Positions 23,253 through 35,620 of a DNA stretch of 64,000 bases are shown here, piece by piece. The notes under the pieces were generated by a model, which made no database searches, was not told the DNA's origin, and worked only from the letters and a program-made list of their open reading frames with translations. The translations under genes and the position numbers were made by a program. The DNA is from Neocallimastix lanati (nom. inval.). Taxonomy: Eukaryota > Neocallimastigomycota > Neocallimastigomycetes > Neocallimastigales > Neocallimastigaceae. The DNA is taken from positions 1,902,001-1,966,000 of the forward strand of contig JACVTC010000010.1 of NCBI GenBank assembly GCA_016946835.1, read 5' to 3'. Position 1 is the first letter of the stretch. The number at the start of each line of letters is the position of its first letter.

Positions 23253-23496
23253 GAATAATTTTAAATAAAAAAATACTTTGGATGTTTATATATGTTAATA
23301 TATTTAAATTATATAAAAATAATATATGATTTAAATATTTATTAATTAATTTATGATTTAATTAAATGCAAAATTTAAAATTTAATTTATAAAGTAAATG
23401 GATGATAAATATATATATATAAATAAATATATATATAAGTAAATAAATAGTTAAATAAATAATTATTATTTTAAAAATTTATAAACAAAATATTCA

Positions 23497-23527
<31 letters not shown>

Positions 23528-23794
23528 TATTTTTTAATTTTTATTTATTTTTTATTATATATTTTATTTACTTTTAATATTTATTTTATTATTAAACTTA
23601 TTAATTATTGGATAAAATATTGTCTCTACATTGAATTAAATGTATATAATTTTAAAATCAAAATACAAATCAATAATAATTTCTAAATGATTTAATTGAT
23701 TTTAAATAATTTAAAAAAAAAGGAAAAAATATATATATAAAGCAAAAATAACAAATAAAAATATAATTATTATATTAATATAAATTTTATAAAT

Positions 23795-26180
23795 ATGAGA
23801 AAAAATTATGATATTAAGACAACTCAAATGAATGAAAATTTTGAAAATTTAATATATAAAAAATTTTGGACTGAAGATGTAATTAAAGAATGGAAAGAAA
23901 TGATACCTAATAGGTATAATATTTTATTTTTTATTTATTTTCATATATATTTGTATAAAATATATAATTTATCATTCATAATTTTATATTTTTATATTAT
24001 TTTTTTTTTTTTTTTATTTATTTAAAAAAAAAAGACAAGTTATGAAAAATGAATATAAAAAAGGTTTTGCTGCAATTCTATACGTTTTAGGAGTGTATAA
24101 AAATAATAATATGTTAATAGGAAATAAATTTTCAAATGGCTATTCAATTAAACATTGCCCAAAAGAATTTCTCAATTCAGCAATTAGAACAAGTCATATG
24201 AATTTATTAGCATTTCATAAACTTGAAGAAAATTGGAACAAATATAAACATTTAAGAGTATTTATTTTTTGGGCTGCTAAAAAAAAGGAAATTACAAATT
24301 ATTGTTATTTAACAAAACCTCTTCCAGAACCAGAACCAGAACCAGAACAAAAATTAGAAAATAATAAAAATTTATATATTAATAAAAATCAAAATTCAAA
24401 TTTCAGTAAGAAATGCATTTTTTTAAATTTAATTTCGAATTTCATAATATATATATTTATTTTATATAAACTAATTTCTATTAAAAAAAATTTTTTTTAT
24501 TAATAAAAATTAATTATAATTACTGTTATTAAATACTTAATATTTAATATACTTTATATATAAATATTTTATTAAACTAATAATATAAATGAAGTATCTT
24601 CTGAAAAACGTTTTAAATTATTATGTGAATATACTGAAAAAGAATTACCAAAATTAACATTTTCAAAATTATATGATTTAATGAAAAAAAGAAGTAATTT
24701 TGTTCGTAGTCAACTCTCTAAATCAGATATGGAATTGGAAACAGATAGTAGCAAATCAAGTGTAAATGGATCTGAAAATACTTCAGAATCAAGTGACAAT
24801 AGTAATTCAAATTTTTTAATTAAAATAAATAACAAAAACATTAATACTAATAGTGGCAATAATAATAAAAATATTATTAACAAGAAAAACAATAATAGTA
24901 ATAACAACAGTAATAAGAGAAGTAATAGTATTGATTATTTTTTCAAGATTAACAATATAAAAACCATTAAAGATAATAATAATAATAGTAATAATAAAAC
25001 AAAATTATTACCAAATGTTGCTGTAAATAAAGGTAATAATGAAAAAATTGAAAAAGAAATTATATGCATTAGTAGTGATGAAGAAACTAATGATAAACCT
25101 ATCCTGGATGATCATAAAATTAATACTAATAATGATAGCAATACTAAAAACAATACTAAAAACAATATTAAAAACAATATTAATCATGACAATAATTGTG
25201 AAAATAAGGAAAAAATTATAAGTAAAAATATTATTAAAGAAAATGAAAAAAAAATTCTATCAAAAAATGAAATAGAACCTATTGAAAATTCTCAAAACAA
25301 TAAAAATGAGAAGAATGAAAATATCTCAAATAGAAAAAATGATATTGTTGATTTTTCTCAAAAAATTGGAAATAAGGAAAATGACAGCCAGTTAATAGAT
25401 AATAGTGAAAAATGCGGTAATACTGGAAATAGTAACTCTAATATTAATAATTCCATATCAAAATTAAAAAGAAAACAGATATCTGATAATATAGATAAAG
25501 ATAATAAAAAATTAAAACATTCAAATGTCAATGATATAAATGATAATAAAGCTTGTGATGGTAATTTACAAAAATTAATTGGACAGAAAGATTCAATAAT
25601 AGAATCCAAAAAAGAAAAGGACTTTGCAAATGATACTTACAACAATAAAAATAAAGATGAAAACAATATAATAAATATAGGTTCAAATGAAATAAAAGAA
25701 AACAAAGTCTTGAATCAATTAGATACCAATAGCAATAGTGACATCAATAATAAAAAGAACAATATTTCAACTAATAATATAAAAGAATTAGAAATCGAAA
25801 CAACAACAAAAATTGAATTAAAAGATAATTCTAAACCCATTTTTGAAGAAACTACTGATGAAAATCGAAAAGAAGTTGAAGATAATGACAATATAATACA
25901 GGAAAAAATGAAAATGAAGGAAAAAGATATCGAAAATAAAAATGATAATGAAAATGATCCTTTAACAGAGCAAGATTACGAAATTAGAGCAAAAGAAAAT
26001 AAAGAATATTTTGAATTTCTTCATATGAAATATAATAAACTAATTAAAATTCATTCCCATAATCGAAGAAGAACTAGTTATATATATAATTATATTAAAA
26101 AAGCAAAACTTGAAAAAACCTTTTTTGAGTGTGATCCAGAAGAAATAAAAAAATTATTACATAATAAAAGAAGAAAATAA
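23795..26180 (+). CDS. Unrecognised Asn/Lys-rich, probably nuclear protein with a SUMO-interaction-like motif (3 exons)
   Basis: Exons 23795-23913, 24035-24405 and 24595-26180; introns 23914-24034 (GTATAA...AAAG) and 24406-24594 (GTAAGA...GAAG). All phases agree, giving 691 residues. Residues ~1-160 are a folded-looking region (KKFWTEDVIKEWKEMIP, GFAAILYVLGV, RVFIFWAAKKKE), ending in a PEPEPEPE run. Exon 3 starts ISSEKRFKLLCEYTEKELPK, then a ~400-residue low-complexity Asn/Lys/Glu/Ser region, and ends in a charged helical segment (EYFEFLHMKYNKLIKIHSHN) with basic RRR and KRRK. EIICISSDEE matches the hydrophobic-acidic pattern of SUMO-interacting motifs. Basic clusters and acidic/Ser tracts suggest a nuclear or chromatin protein, but no family is recognised. 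The open 3' exon and consistent introns argue for a real gene. Confidence 0.82.
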
Positions 26181-27061
26181 ATCCTCATAATATATATATA
26201 ATTATGTTATTACAAAAAAAAAAAAAAAAAAATAAATAAATTAAAATATTCAAATTTATAACTATAAAATATTAAGTACTATTATAATAGTAATAATAAA
26301 TGGTTTAAGTATTATTAATATCTAAATTTATATTGTATAACACAAAGATAACTATCATTATAACTTTTTTTTTAAAAAATCTATTTAAAAAAATTTACAA
26401 TATTTAATATTATAAAAATAGTAGTATAAATTTATATATTTATTTTATAAAATTTAATTATATTTAAATAAAAAAATATATATATCAACTTTATGAAATA
26501 AGAAACAGATATAAATCTTAATTATTAATAAAATAAATTTATTAATTTTTTAATAAATTTATTTTAAAATAACGTACATTGAAACGTGATATAAAATAAA
26601 ATGATAAAATAAATTTATGTATACATAAATTCATTGTTAATTATTTTTATATAAATTCTGTAAATAATTCATATTTTTTCTATTAATTATTTTTTCTATT
26701 AATATACAAATTATTATTAAACATACACAATATTATTTATAATTATAAATATATATTTTATTTTATAATTTATGTTATGTTTTTATATATTTTTATTAAG
26801 GTTTCATTTTTAAATTAATATGTTTATTTTATATATTATACATTTGGAGAATATTACTGCAGAATAAATAGATTTAAAATAATATATTAATATATGTAAA
26901 TAATTAATGCACGTCATACATGTATTATAATACATTTACATAACGTAGATGTAGAATTATATATTAATACATTTAATACGATAAATAAATTCATCGGTTA
27001 AGTTATTTCATTATAAACTAAGTTATTGCTTAAAATATTAAACTTTATATCTATAACGTTC
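26181..27061. other. AT-rich intergenic DNA
   Basis: No gene seen. The part next to 27061 may be the LTR of the minus-strand copia fragment, which would begin just after a purine tract (AAGGGGAACG on the minus strand). Confidence 0.5.
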
Positions 27062-27560
27062 CCCTTAAATTGTGAGATCATTAAAAACCATTAAGAATGA
27101 TATCTCTGAATTTATTCATCTTTGAAGAGTCAAGATACTTAGTAAATCCATCTGATAAATTACTTTCAGATACAACATATTTCTGATTAATGTAATTTTC
27201 CTTGCTAAATTCTCTGATGCTGTGGTGTCTTAGATTAATATATTTTAGATTTAGGGTTAATTGTTTCATTTTCACAATTGTATAGCTACTTTAATCATTG
27301 GTGTTAATTGCAATTTGTTTAACATCAATACATAATTCATTAATTATATTTCTTTACCATAAAACAATGTCTATCGCACTCATGGATACTATAATATTCA
27401 CCTTTAGCTATAGAAACGGAAACACAATGTTGAAGCTTTGAGTATCAACTTGTAGGAGCCGAATTGATTAACATTAAGAAACCTGTAGTAGATCTTCTAG
27501 TTTCTTTATCTCCACCTAAATTGGCATCTTCAAAAATTTCAAAATTGAATATAGTTAATG
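27062..27560 (-). mobile_element. Ty1/copia fossil, RNase H end
   Basis: On the minus strand, pieces match the copia RNase H domain: GGDKETRRSTTGFLM, then LSDGFTKYLD and MNKFRD near the end, closely resembling the ends of the elements at 45979 and 58045. A purine-rich tract follows at about 27060. Only the 3' end of the element survives. Broken, with several interruptions. Confidence 0.8.
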
Positions 27561-27789
27561 CTTTTTTATAATGTGTTTATATATAAGTAATTTTAAATTA
27601 AAATATTTATAAATAAAATTATAAAAAAAAAAATTTTTTTTTATGTATTGATAATTGTAATTAAAAGTAAAATAAAATAAAACGAGTGGGAAAAAATTTT
27701 TTTTTTTTATTAATAATAATAAAAAGTAAGATAAAATAAAAGAAGTAAAGATTTGATTTTTTTTTAATTTTTGTTATTAAATTCTTTTA

Positions 27790-28095
27790 ATAGTTTTACC
27801 GCAATTCAAGTTTTCATCAGTTTTCCAAGATGATTAACTTAAGGAATAACCTTTCCCTTTTGTAAGATAATGAATCTTCCCATGTTGCTTTCTTTTATCC
27901 AAAATTTTCCTCATCTTTTTCATTATCTACAATAATAGTAGAGGGTGGTGGTGGTTGAGTTCTTCAGGAATTATCTTTATAATATTGTTCAAGTTTAGAG
28001 ACATGCATACCTTGATAGATATTAACGGATTTTGGAATTTTAATTTTGGAAAAAAAAGTCAAAAAGTTTTTCTTAACAATTTTAAAGGGAACCAT
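27790..28095 (-). mobile_element. Ty3/gypsy fossil, C-terminal end of integrase with chromodomain
   Basis: Minus-strand text reads PFKIVKK, IYQGMHVSKLEQYY, then PPPP, IIVDNE and ATWEDSL, the order expected for the end of a chromodomain-bearing gypsy integrase (H-V-S-x-L, a proline-rich linker, then T-W-E). About 300 bp remain; it is broken. It abuts the copia fragment in the same orientation, but belongs to a different superfamily. Confidence 0.65.
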
Positions 28096-28611
28096 TTTTA
28101 TAAGTTAAAATATATAAATAACAATTAAATAAAAAAAAATAAAGTATTTCATTAAAAAAATAAAAGAAAAAAAAGTACATATAATAAAATAAAAACAATA
28201 TTAATATAGAATATATAACTATAATAATGAATTATTATAAAAATTTTTTTAAATATAATTATTAATTGTAATTATAGTAATATTAATATATAATATAATT
28301 AAGTATTTTAAATTATATAATTATAAAAAAAAAAAAAAAAAAAAAAAATAGAATTATTTGCTCTTATTTGATATCATAAAATTATAACTATATAAAATAG
28401 TAATAATTATTATACAAAATAGAAATATATATTAGTTTTTAAAATTAAAATAATATTATAAATATTTGTCATTATATTAGTATTTAATAATGGCAGTAAT
28501 AACCAATTTTTATTATTAATTTTTTTTTATCTTTTTTTTTTTAAAAAAAAAAAAAATTAAAATAAAATTAATTAAATTCTATCATTAATTATGACCATTA
28601 TCATTATTATT

Positions 28612-28788
28612 AATGATAAAATATAGAAAATAAGATTATGTACATTATGCATTATTATAAATAAAATTAATATAAAGTACATGTATAAATTATTATTTAG
28701 AAAAATGATTCATTTTTATTAAATAAAATATAATATTAATAAATAAAGTATAATATAAAATAATTAATCTAATCTTCACTCTTTAAAA
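28612..28788 (+). repeat. 5' LTR of the copia fossil
   Basis: Aligns along its length with 31633-31806; the start is uncertain by several bases. Confidence 0.65.
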
Positions 28789-28867
28789 TATTAAGAATCT
28801 TAAGAAGAGACCATGAATATATTACTAATTTTATATAATTATAAATTTTTAATTAAATTTATTTTAT

Positions 28868-28869
28868 AA

Positions 28870-28928
<59 letters not shown>

Positions 28929-28932
28929 ATGA
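28868..28932. repeat. (AAAT)n microsatellite
   Basis: About 16 near-perfect tetramer units. Confidence 0.95.
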
Positions 28933-31632
28933 AAATTTAATGTTTAAAATCATAGGAAGAAAAAGAACTCATGATAAAGAAATCTCCAAAGGTAGTGAAT
29001 AAAAATGAAGAAATAAATAAGGATGGGGACAGTATTCCTCAAAATGAATTTTTATTATAAAATTAAGATTATAAAGTTTTTTTTAATTAAATTTATATTT
29101 AATTATAAAGATTTAAATATATAACATTTAATGAACTTCAGGAAAATTTGTAAAAAAATGAGAAATCATGAAGAACGAATTAATAATTATTTAAATACTA
29201 AAAAAAAAAAATAATATATCAACTAATTATGAAAATAATAAAAAATATACTATATTTCCAATAATATTAAGCATTATAAACACAAAAATAGTTATAATCA
29301 TATTAAACATAATAATTCAAACAATAAAAATAATAAAAATATAAGAATAAAGATACTACCTTTTATGTAATAAAGATAGAAAAAGGTTGTCCTCTTAATT
29401 TACTAATTTTGAATTCAGAACATTCTTTTTTATTGTGAAAAGAAGTCTGTTTAATAATAAAATATTCTTTTATATTGTTGTAGTTATTGAAATGCCCTAA
29501 TCTTGAATGCCAAAGTGAATAATCTATATTATGAATATTAAATTTTGTGTTATCATCATTTATATTATTTTTGGAATCAAAATTAATATTGTTGATGTTT
29601 GATGTAGTATTAAAAGTGAATAAATTTTCATCGTTTACATAAATATTTGAAATGATATTTATTATTTTTGTTGATAATTTGTAGTCTATACCTGTAATTG
29701 ATATTTTTCATAATTATTTTATTTCCTGAACTTAAAATGTGATGTGTAGAAAATTAAATTGTTTTTAATGTTCAGTGAGAGTAGTGTGGTTCGTACTGAC
29801 ATTGTAGATAAACCGAAAACTTCTTTTCATGGTTATAATTACTACCTTATTTTCCAATGTTGGATTTATGTGTTAAAGAATAAATCTGATGTGTATAAAA
29901 AATTTATTGAATTTTATAAATTGACTTCAAATTTATATAATATTCATATTAAAATCGTTTAAATCTAATAATGATACAGAACATATATAAATAAAAACAT
30001 AATATCCTTTTTAAACAATCATGGTATAAATTTATTCATTCTATTCCCTGTTATCCTTATCAGAATGATCGTACTGAAAGGTTAAACCAAACTATTAACA
30101 ATTGTTCTAAAATTCTTTTAAATTCAGCTAAATTACCTCTTTCCTTTTGGGATTCTGCCGTTCAATGTGCTACCTACTTATATAACTCGAATCCACATTC
30201 TAGTATTAATTTCAGAATTCCTAATGAATTAATTATTCTTTAATAAACCTGTTGATATTTCACACTTTAAAGCTTTTGGTTGTAATACATTTTTCTTTTA
30301 TAATCATAAAATAAATAAATTTGAAAATAATTCTAAACAAGGTATCTTTCTTTAGTTATCCTGAAAATTCTTCTGGTTATTGTATTTTAGATATCTCTAC
30401 TAACTCCATTATTACTGCTTGAGACGTTTACTTTATGAAATATATTTCTGGAAACATTGATTCTTCATTTTTTTCTTCTTTAACTATTGACTCTTTATAC
30501 AATTATCCCTCAATAAACACTATATATAAGAAAAGAAATATTATCTAAAATAAAAATATTAATAAAAAACATAAAATCTTCAATATTATAATACAATGTC
30601 CAAGTACATATGAAGAAGCTATGAATTCATAAGATTCAAGGGAATGGAACATTGTTATAAAAAATTAAGAAATTAAAAAATAAATATACTATTTCAAAAG
30701 AATCTGATGCCAGAAAAAATATTGGAATAAATATTTATAAAATAAAGAATGGTTACAAAATAAATCAAGAAGATTATATAAATAAAATTATTAATAATTA
30801 TAAAATGAATAAAACTAAACTATATAATATCCTTGCAGAAAAATATCAACAGCAGAAAAAAAAAATGTCAAACCTGTAGATGTTGGAAAATACAAATCAT
30901 TACTAGGTTCACTATTATATTTTACAATAAAATCTTGACCGGATATGTAATATCCGGTCAATCAAGCATCAAGAAACGGTGAACATCCAACAACAATAGA
31001 CTATAAAGCATTATTAATGATATTAAAATATTTAAAATCTACAATAAAAAAAATCAATATATTATAATGGGAAAAAAATAATTTGTAAGTTTTTCAGATG
31101 CTGACATTGCTAATGATGAAGCTACTAGAAGATCTGTAAGTGGATATGTATTATTTCTAGGTAATAGTCCAATTTCACGGAAATCTCAAATTCAAAGAAA
31201 TGTTACCTTATCAATAGCAGAAGCTGAATTTGTTAGTCTAACAGAATGTGCAAAACACGGAATATGGTAAAAAAAAAATATATTCGAAGAAATTACTAAT
31301 AAAAATGTTTTAATACAAATAAAAGTAGATAATAAAGCTTGTATAGTGATAGCTGATGATAAATATGAAAAAGGAAGATGTAAACATATTGATACAAGAT
31401 ATAAATTTATTCAAGAAAAAATAAAAAAAAAAAATATAAAATTAGAATACGTTAGAACAACTGATATACTATCAGATCCTTTAACAAAACCTGTAACCGG
31501 TATTAACATTAAAGAATTTAACGACAAAATTTTTAATAATTAAAAAAAAAAAATTGATATATATATATAGAATATAAAATGTAAATATAAATATAAATAA
31601 TAAAATCAAATAAAGGCATAATGTAGAGGGAA

Positions 31633-31806
31633 TGTGTTAAAATATTGTAAATAAGATTAAGAATAATATGCTTTATTATAAATTAAATTAATATAAAATA
31701 CATATAAAAATTATTATTTAGAAAAATTCTTTTTTATTATATAAAATAATATTTATATATAAAATATATAATATAAAATAATTAATCTGAGCTTCACTCT
31801 TTAACA
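31633..31806 (+). repeat. 3' LTR of the copia fossil
   Basis: Starts TGTGTTAA after a purine tract (GTAGAGGGAA) and ends CTTTAACA. Partner of 28612-28788. Confidence 0.7.
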
Positions 31807-31955
31807 ATTTATTATATAATTATTTATTATATAATTATATATTATTTATTATTTATTATTCAATTATTTATTATTTATTATTTATTATTCAATTATTTAT
31901 TATTTATTATTTATTATTCAATTATTTAATATTTAATATTATTATTTATTATTTA

Positions 31956-32510
31956 TTAATTAATAAATACTCTTTCTATTATTTATTATTTATTAATTAA
32001 TAAATACTCTTTCTATTATTTATTATTTATTAATTAATAAATACTCTTTCTATTATTTATTATTTATTAATTAATAAATACTCTTTCTATTATTTATTAT
32101 TTATTAATTAATAAATACTCTTTCTATTATTTATTATTTATTAATTAATAAATACTCTTTCTATTATTTATTATTTATTAATTAATAAATACTCTTTCTA
32201 TTATTTATTATTTATTAATTAATAAATACTCTTTCTATTATTTATTATTTATTAATTAATAAATACTCTTTCTATTATTTATTATTTATTAATTAATAAA
32301 TACTCTTTCTATTATTTATTATTTATTAATTAATAAATACTCTTTCTATTATTTATTATTTATTAATTAATAAATACTCTTTCTATTATTTATTATTTAT
32401 TAATTAATAAATACTCTTTCTATTATTTATTATTTATTAATTAATAAATACTCTTTCTATTATTTATTATTTATTAATTAATAAATACTCTTTCTATTAT
32501 TTATTATTTA
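31956..32510. repeat. 37-bp minisatellite, 15 units
   Basis: The marker TTAATTAATAAATACTCTTT recurs every 37 bp from 31956 to 32474, with almost no divergence between units. The core AATAAATACTCTTT is shared with the satellite at 3834-4010 and occurs inverted at 34674-34697 and 34855-34880. Surrounding 31806-31955 and 32510-32660 is degenerate TTATTAT repeat. Confidence 0.95.
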
Positions 32511-32701
32511 TTATTATTTATTATTTATTATTATTTATTATATCATTATTATTATTTATTATGCTATTTTTTATTATCATTATTTATTATGTTATTATTA
32601 TTTATTATGTCATTATTATTATTTATTATTTCATTATTATTATTTATTATGCTATTATTTAATAATTAATAAAAAATATATAGTAGTTTTGGACATAAAA
32701 T

Positions 32702-32735
32702 AATTATGACTTTTATACATATAAAAGTCATAATT
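32702..32735. repeat. 34-bp perfect palindrome upstream of ankyrin gene
   Basis: AATTATGACTTTTATA (32702-32717) and its exact reverse complement (32720-32735) are separated by two bases. It lies ~350 bp upstream of the ATG at 33088. Confidence 0.9.
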
Positions 32736-33087
32736 GTATACCCTAAAAAATAGCCAATGAAATTTTAGTTTTTTTAAAAAATTTATTATAATTAAAATTA
32801 ATATTAAATATTAATAAAATAAAGAAAAAATTTTATATTTAAATCAATAATTATTTTCTTTTTTTTTTTTTTATTTTTTAGATTTTATTTTAAATTAAAT
32901 ATATTATATCAAAATACAAAAAAAAAAATTTATAAAGTACAAGCTTAATGTTTTTATTTTATTTTAATATTTATTATTCAATTTAATTAAAAAAAGAAAT
33001 AAAGACTTCTTCACATATTAAAAAGAAAAATAATAATTTAAAAAAAAGCAAATATTAACTTTAAAAATTAAATTATTTACAGAAGTT

Positions 33088-34353
33088 ATGGATAATGAAA
33101 ATATAGAAATATTAAAAAATTCAATAAATAATATCAATAAAAATAATTCAAAAAAAATTGATACACTTTTGGAAATCTATAAAAAAGGCTTTCTTACTTC
33201 TGAAAAATTAAATTTTATAATAAAAAATTATAGTGATACCCCATACATATCTTCTTCTTTATTAAAGAAATTAATAAAAGATAATGAAACTCAGTTATTA
33301 AATATTATATTTGATAACTCTAAATTTTATGATAATGAATTCATTAAAACATTACTTTTTCTATATAAATATAAAACATCAATTTCTGTCACTGACCTAA
33401 ATAGAATAATGTCTAATAATCAATATATAATTACAACAAATCATTCTGAAGAAAATTTTCAAGATTATTTTGTAAAAGTATGCGAAGATGGAAAAGAATA
33501 TATTGTTAAATATTTAATTGTACATGGAGCCGATGTAAATAAAGGAAATCAAAATAATCAAACACCATTATGTTGTGCATGCCAAAAAGAAAATGAAAAA
33601 ATAGTAAAATATTTAGTTAATCATGGAGCCGATGTAAATAAAGCAAAAGCGTTTAATGAAACACCATTACATTGTGCATGTGAAAAAGGAAATGAAAAAA
33701 TAGCAAAATATTTAATTAGACATGGTGCCAATATAAAAGTAGTAGAAACATGTGGTTATTCACCTTTCTTTATGTCATGCTACAGTGGAAATGAAAATCT
33801 AGTAAAATATTTAATTGAACTTGGAGCTGATATAAATGAGGAATCCCATAGTGGTAATACACCATTATTTTATGCATGCAAAAGTGGAAACGAAAATCTA
33901 GTAAAATATTTAGTTAAACTAGGAGCAGATGTTAAAAAAATAAATCATGAAAAGGAAACACCTTTATTTATGGCATGCAACAGTGGAAATGAAAATCTAG
34001 TAAAATATTTAGTTGAACTTGAAGTTGATATAACAATAGAAAGTACTCGTGGTGAAACAGCTCTATTTAATGCATGCAAAAGTAAAAATGAAAAAATAGT
34101 AAAACTTTTAATTGAACATGGAGCAGATACTAATAAAGAAAATGAATGGGCAGAAACACCGCTATTTTTTGCATGCAAGAATGGAAATGAAAAAATGATA
34201 GAATATTTAGTTGAACAAGGGGCAGATATAAATAAAGTAATTGACATAATTAATTCTCCAAGAAGACTATTTCCATATAAAAATCTTAATGAAAATATAA
34301 AAAAATATTTGGTTGAACTTAAAGCTAATATAAATAAAGATCATAAAATATAA
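33088..34353 (+). CDS. Ankyrin-repeat protein, classical 33-residue type
   Basis: 421 residues, single open frame. Residues 1-~125 form a non-ankyrin N-terminal region (LLEIYKKGFLTSEKLNFIIK, LLKKLIKDNETQLLNIIF), probably helical and itself weakly ankyrin-like. Residues ~130-420 hold nine tandem 33-residue ankyrin repeats (TPLFYACKSGNENLVKYLVK.GADVN), the last two degenerate. There is no signal peptide or membrane segment; it is likely a soluble protein-binding scaffold. It is a different family from the long-repeat ankyrin genes at 7229 and 19691: repeat length, consensus and lack of poly-Asn all differ. TTTACAG lies just before the ATG, so a 5'-UTR intron is possible. It is flanked on both sides by AT satellite, with the minisatellite core inverted on the 3' side. 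Confidence 0.9.
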   Translation: MDNENIEILKNSINNINKNNSKKIDTLLEIYKKGFLTSEKLNFIIKNYSDTPYISSSLLKKLIKDNETQLLNIIFDNSKFYDNEFIKTLLFLYKYKTSISVTDLNRIMSNNQYIITTNHSEENFQDYFVKVCEDGKEYIVKYLIVHGADVNKGNQNNQTPLCCACQKENEKIVKYLVNHGADVNKAKAFNETPLHCACEKGNEKIAKYLIRHGANIKVVETCGYSPFFMSCYSGNENLVKYLIELGADINEESHSGNTPLFYACKSGNENLVKYLVKLGADVKKINHEKETPLFMACNSGNENLVKYLVELEVDITIESTRGETALFNACKSKNEKIVKLLIEHGADTNKENEWAETPLFFACKNGNEKMIEYLVEQGADINKVIDIINSPRRLFPYKNLNENIKKYLVELKANINKDHKI

Positions 34354-34619
34354 GTAAAAAAATAAAAAAAAATATGTAAATATATAATATAATTATAATT
34401 ATTTAAAAAACAAAATAGAATTATTATTTCCTTTATATATATCTTTATAAAAAATTTTTTTTTTTTTTTTTTTTTTTGATTTTTAGAAATTAAAAAATTT
34501 AAATAATAATTAAAAAAAATTTTTTTAAATAAAATTTCAAGTTTTAATAAGTTATTAAAAAATTATTTATTTAATAATTAGACATGTAAGTTTTTTATAC
34601 ATGCAGGTCTAATAAATAA

Positions 34620-35000
34620 TATATTATAATAATAAATAATTGAATAATTAATAATAAATAATGGAATAATAATAAAGAGTATTTATTAATAAATACTTAT
34701 TTATTAATAACTAATAAATAATAACTAATAAATAATAAATAATAATTAATAATAATTATTCAATTATTATTAATTATTCAATTATTATTAATTATTAATT
34801 ATTAATTATTAATTATTATTTATTATTTATTATTTATTAGTTATTAATAAATAATAAAAAGAGTATTTATTAATAAATAATAAATAATAAATAATAATAA
34901 ATAATAATTAAATAATAATAAATAATAATTAAATAATAATAAATAATAAATAATAATAAATAATAATAAATAATAATAAATAATAATAAATAATAATAAA
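34620..35000. repeat. AATAAAT/AATAAT satellite with inverted minisatellite cores
   Basis: Imperfect 3- and 7-bp repeats. AAAGAGTATTTATT, the reverse complement of the 31956-32510 core, is present near 34674 and 34857. Confidence 0.85.
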
Positions 35001-35459
35001 ATTTTTATAATGTCAAACTATTTCATAATAATAATAATTAATTGAAGTTAAAAAGTATAGAAATATTAATGTCTAGTTTATAATTATTTAAATAAAATTA
35101 TTATTTTATGTATTTAAACACTTAAAAAGAAAAATTAACTATTATATAATAAAAAAATAATAAAAAAATAATAAAAAAAATAATAAAAAATAATAAAAAA
35201 ATAATATTAATAAAAATAAAAAAATAATATTAATAAAAATAAAAAATTAAGAAATAAAAAAATATAGAATTAGTTTATAAAACTAAAATTTATTTTATGT
35301 ATAAATTCATTTTATTATTGTATTTAACTATAAAATATTAAAAAAAATAAAATCAAATAAATAAAATATTATTTATATTATTTTATATATTTTCTTTAAA
35401 TTTTTTTAATTTTCATATAATCGATTGCTAACAAATGTTAAAAAATTGTTAACTTTTAT

Positions 35460-35620
35460 ATTAAATAATAAATAATAAATAATTGAATAATAAATAATAA
35501 ATAATAAATAATAAATAATAAATAATAAATAATAAATAATAAATAATAAATAATAAATATTAAATATTAAATAATAAATAATAAATAATAAATAATAAAT
35601 AATAAATAATAAATATAAAA
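35460..35620. repeat. AATAAAT heptamer satellite
   Basis: About 20 near-perfect 7-bp units; same sequence class as 1195-1480 and, inverted, 3640-4147. Confidence 0.9.

Larger units (their letters stand above)
22671..23794. other. AT-rich intergenic DNA
   Basis: Apart from the hairpin at 22759-22794 and the 11-bp repeat at 23150-23252, nothing is recognised. The stretch just before 23795 should hold the promoter of the three-exon gene. Confidence 0.5.
28612..31806 (+). mobile_element. Ty1/copia fossil with both LTRs, internally rearranged
   Basis: LTR-like ends at about 28612-28788 and 31633-31806 share their layout, including an AATTAATCT..CTTCACTCTTTAA end; they differ at roughly 15-20% of positions, so the insertion is old. 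Between them on the plus strand are copia integrase pieces (29760-30540: SIPY, LPLSFWDSAVQ, FKAFGC) and RNase H (30880-31543: SFSDAD, RRSVSGY, AEAEF, HIDTRY). Most of the reverse transcriptase is missing. A GAG-pre-integrase piece (LWHSRLGHF) lies in the opposite orientation at 29385-29755, so part of the element is inverted. Broken, about ten or more interruptions. Confidence 0.82.

Noticed and set aside
33945-34247. 100-codon minus frame
   Set aside because: Antisense of the 33-residue ankyrin repeats.
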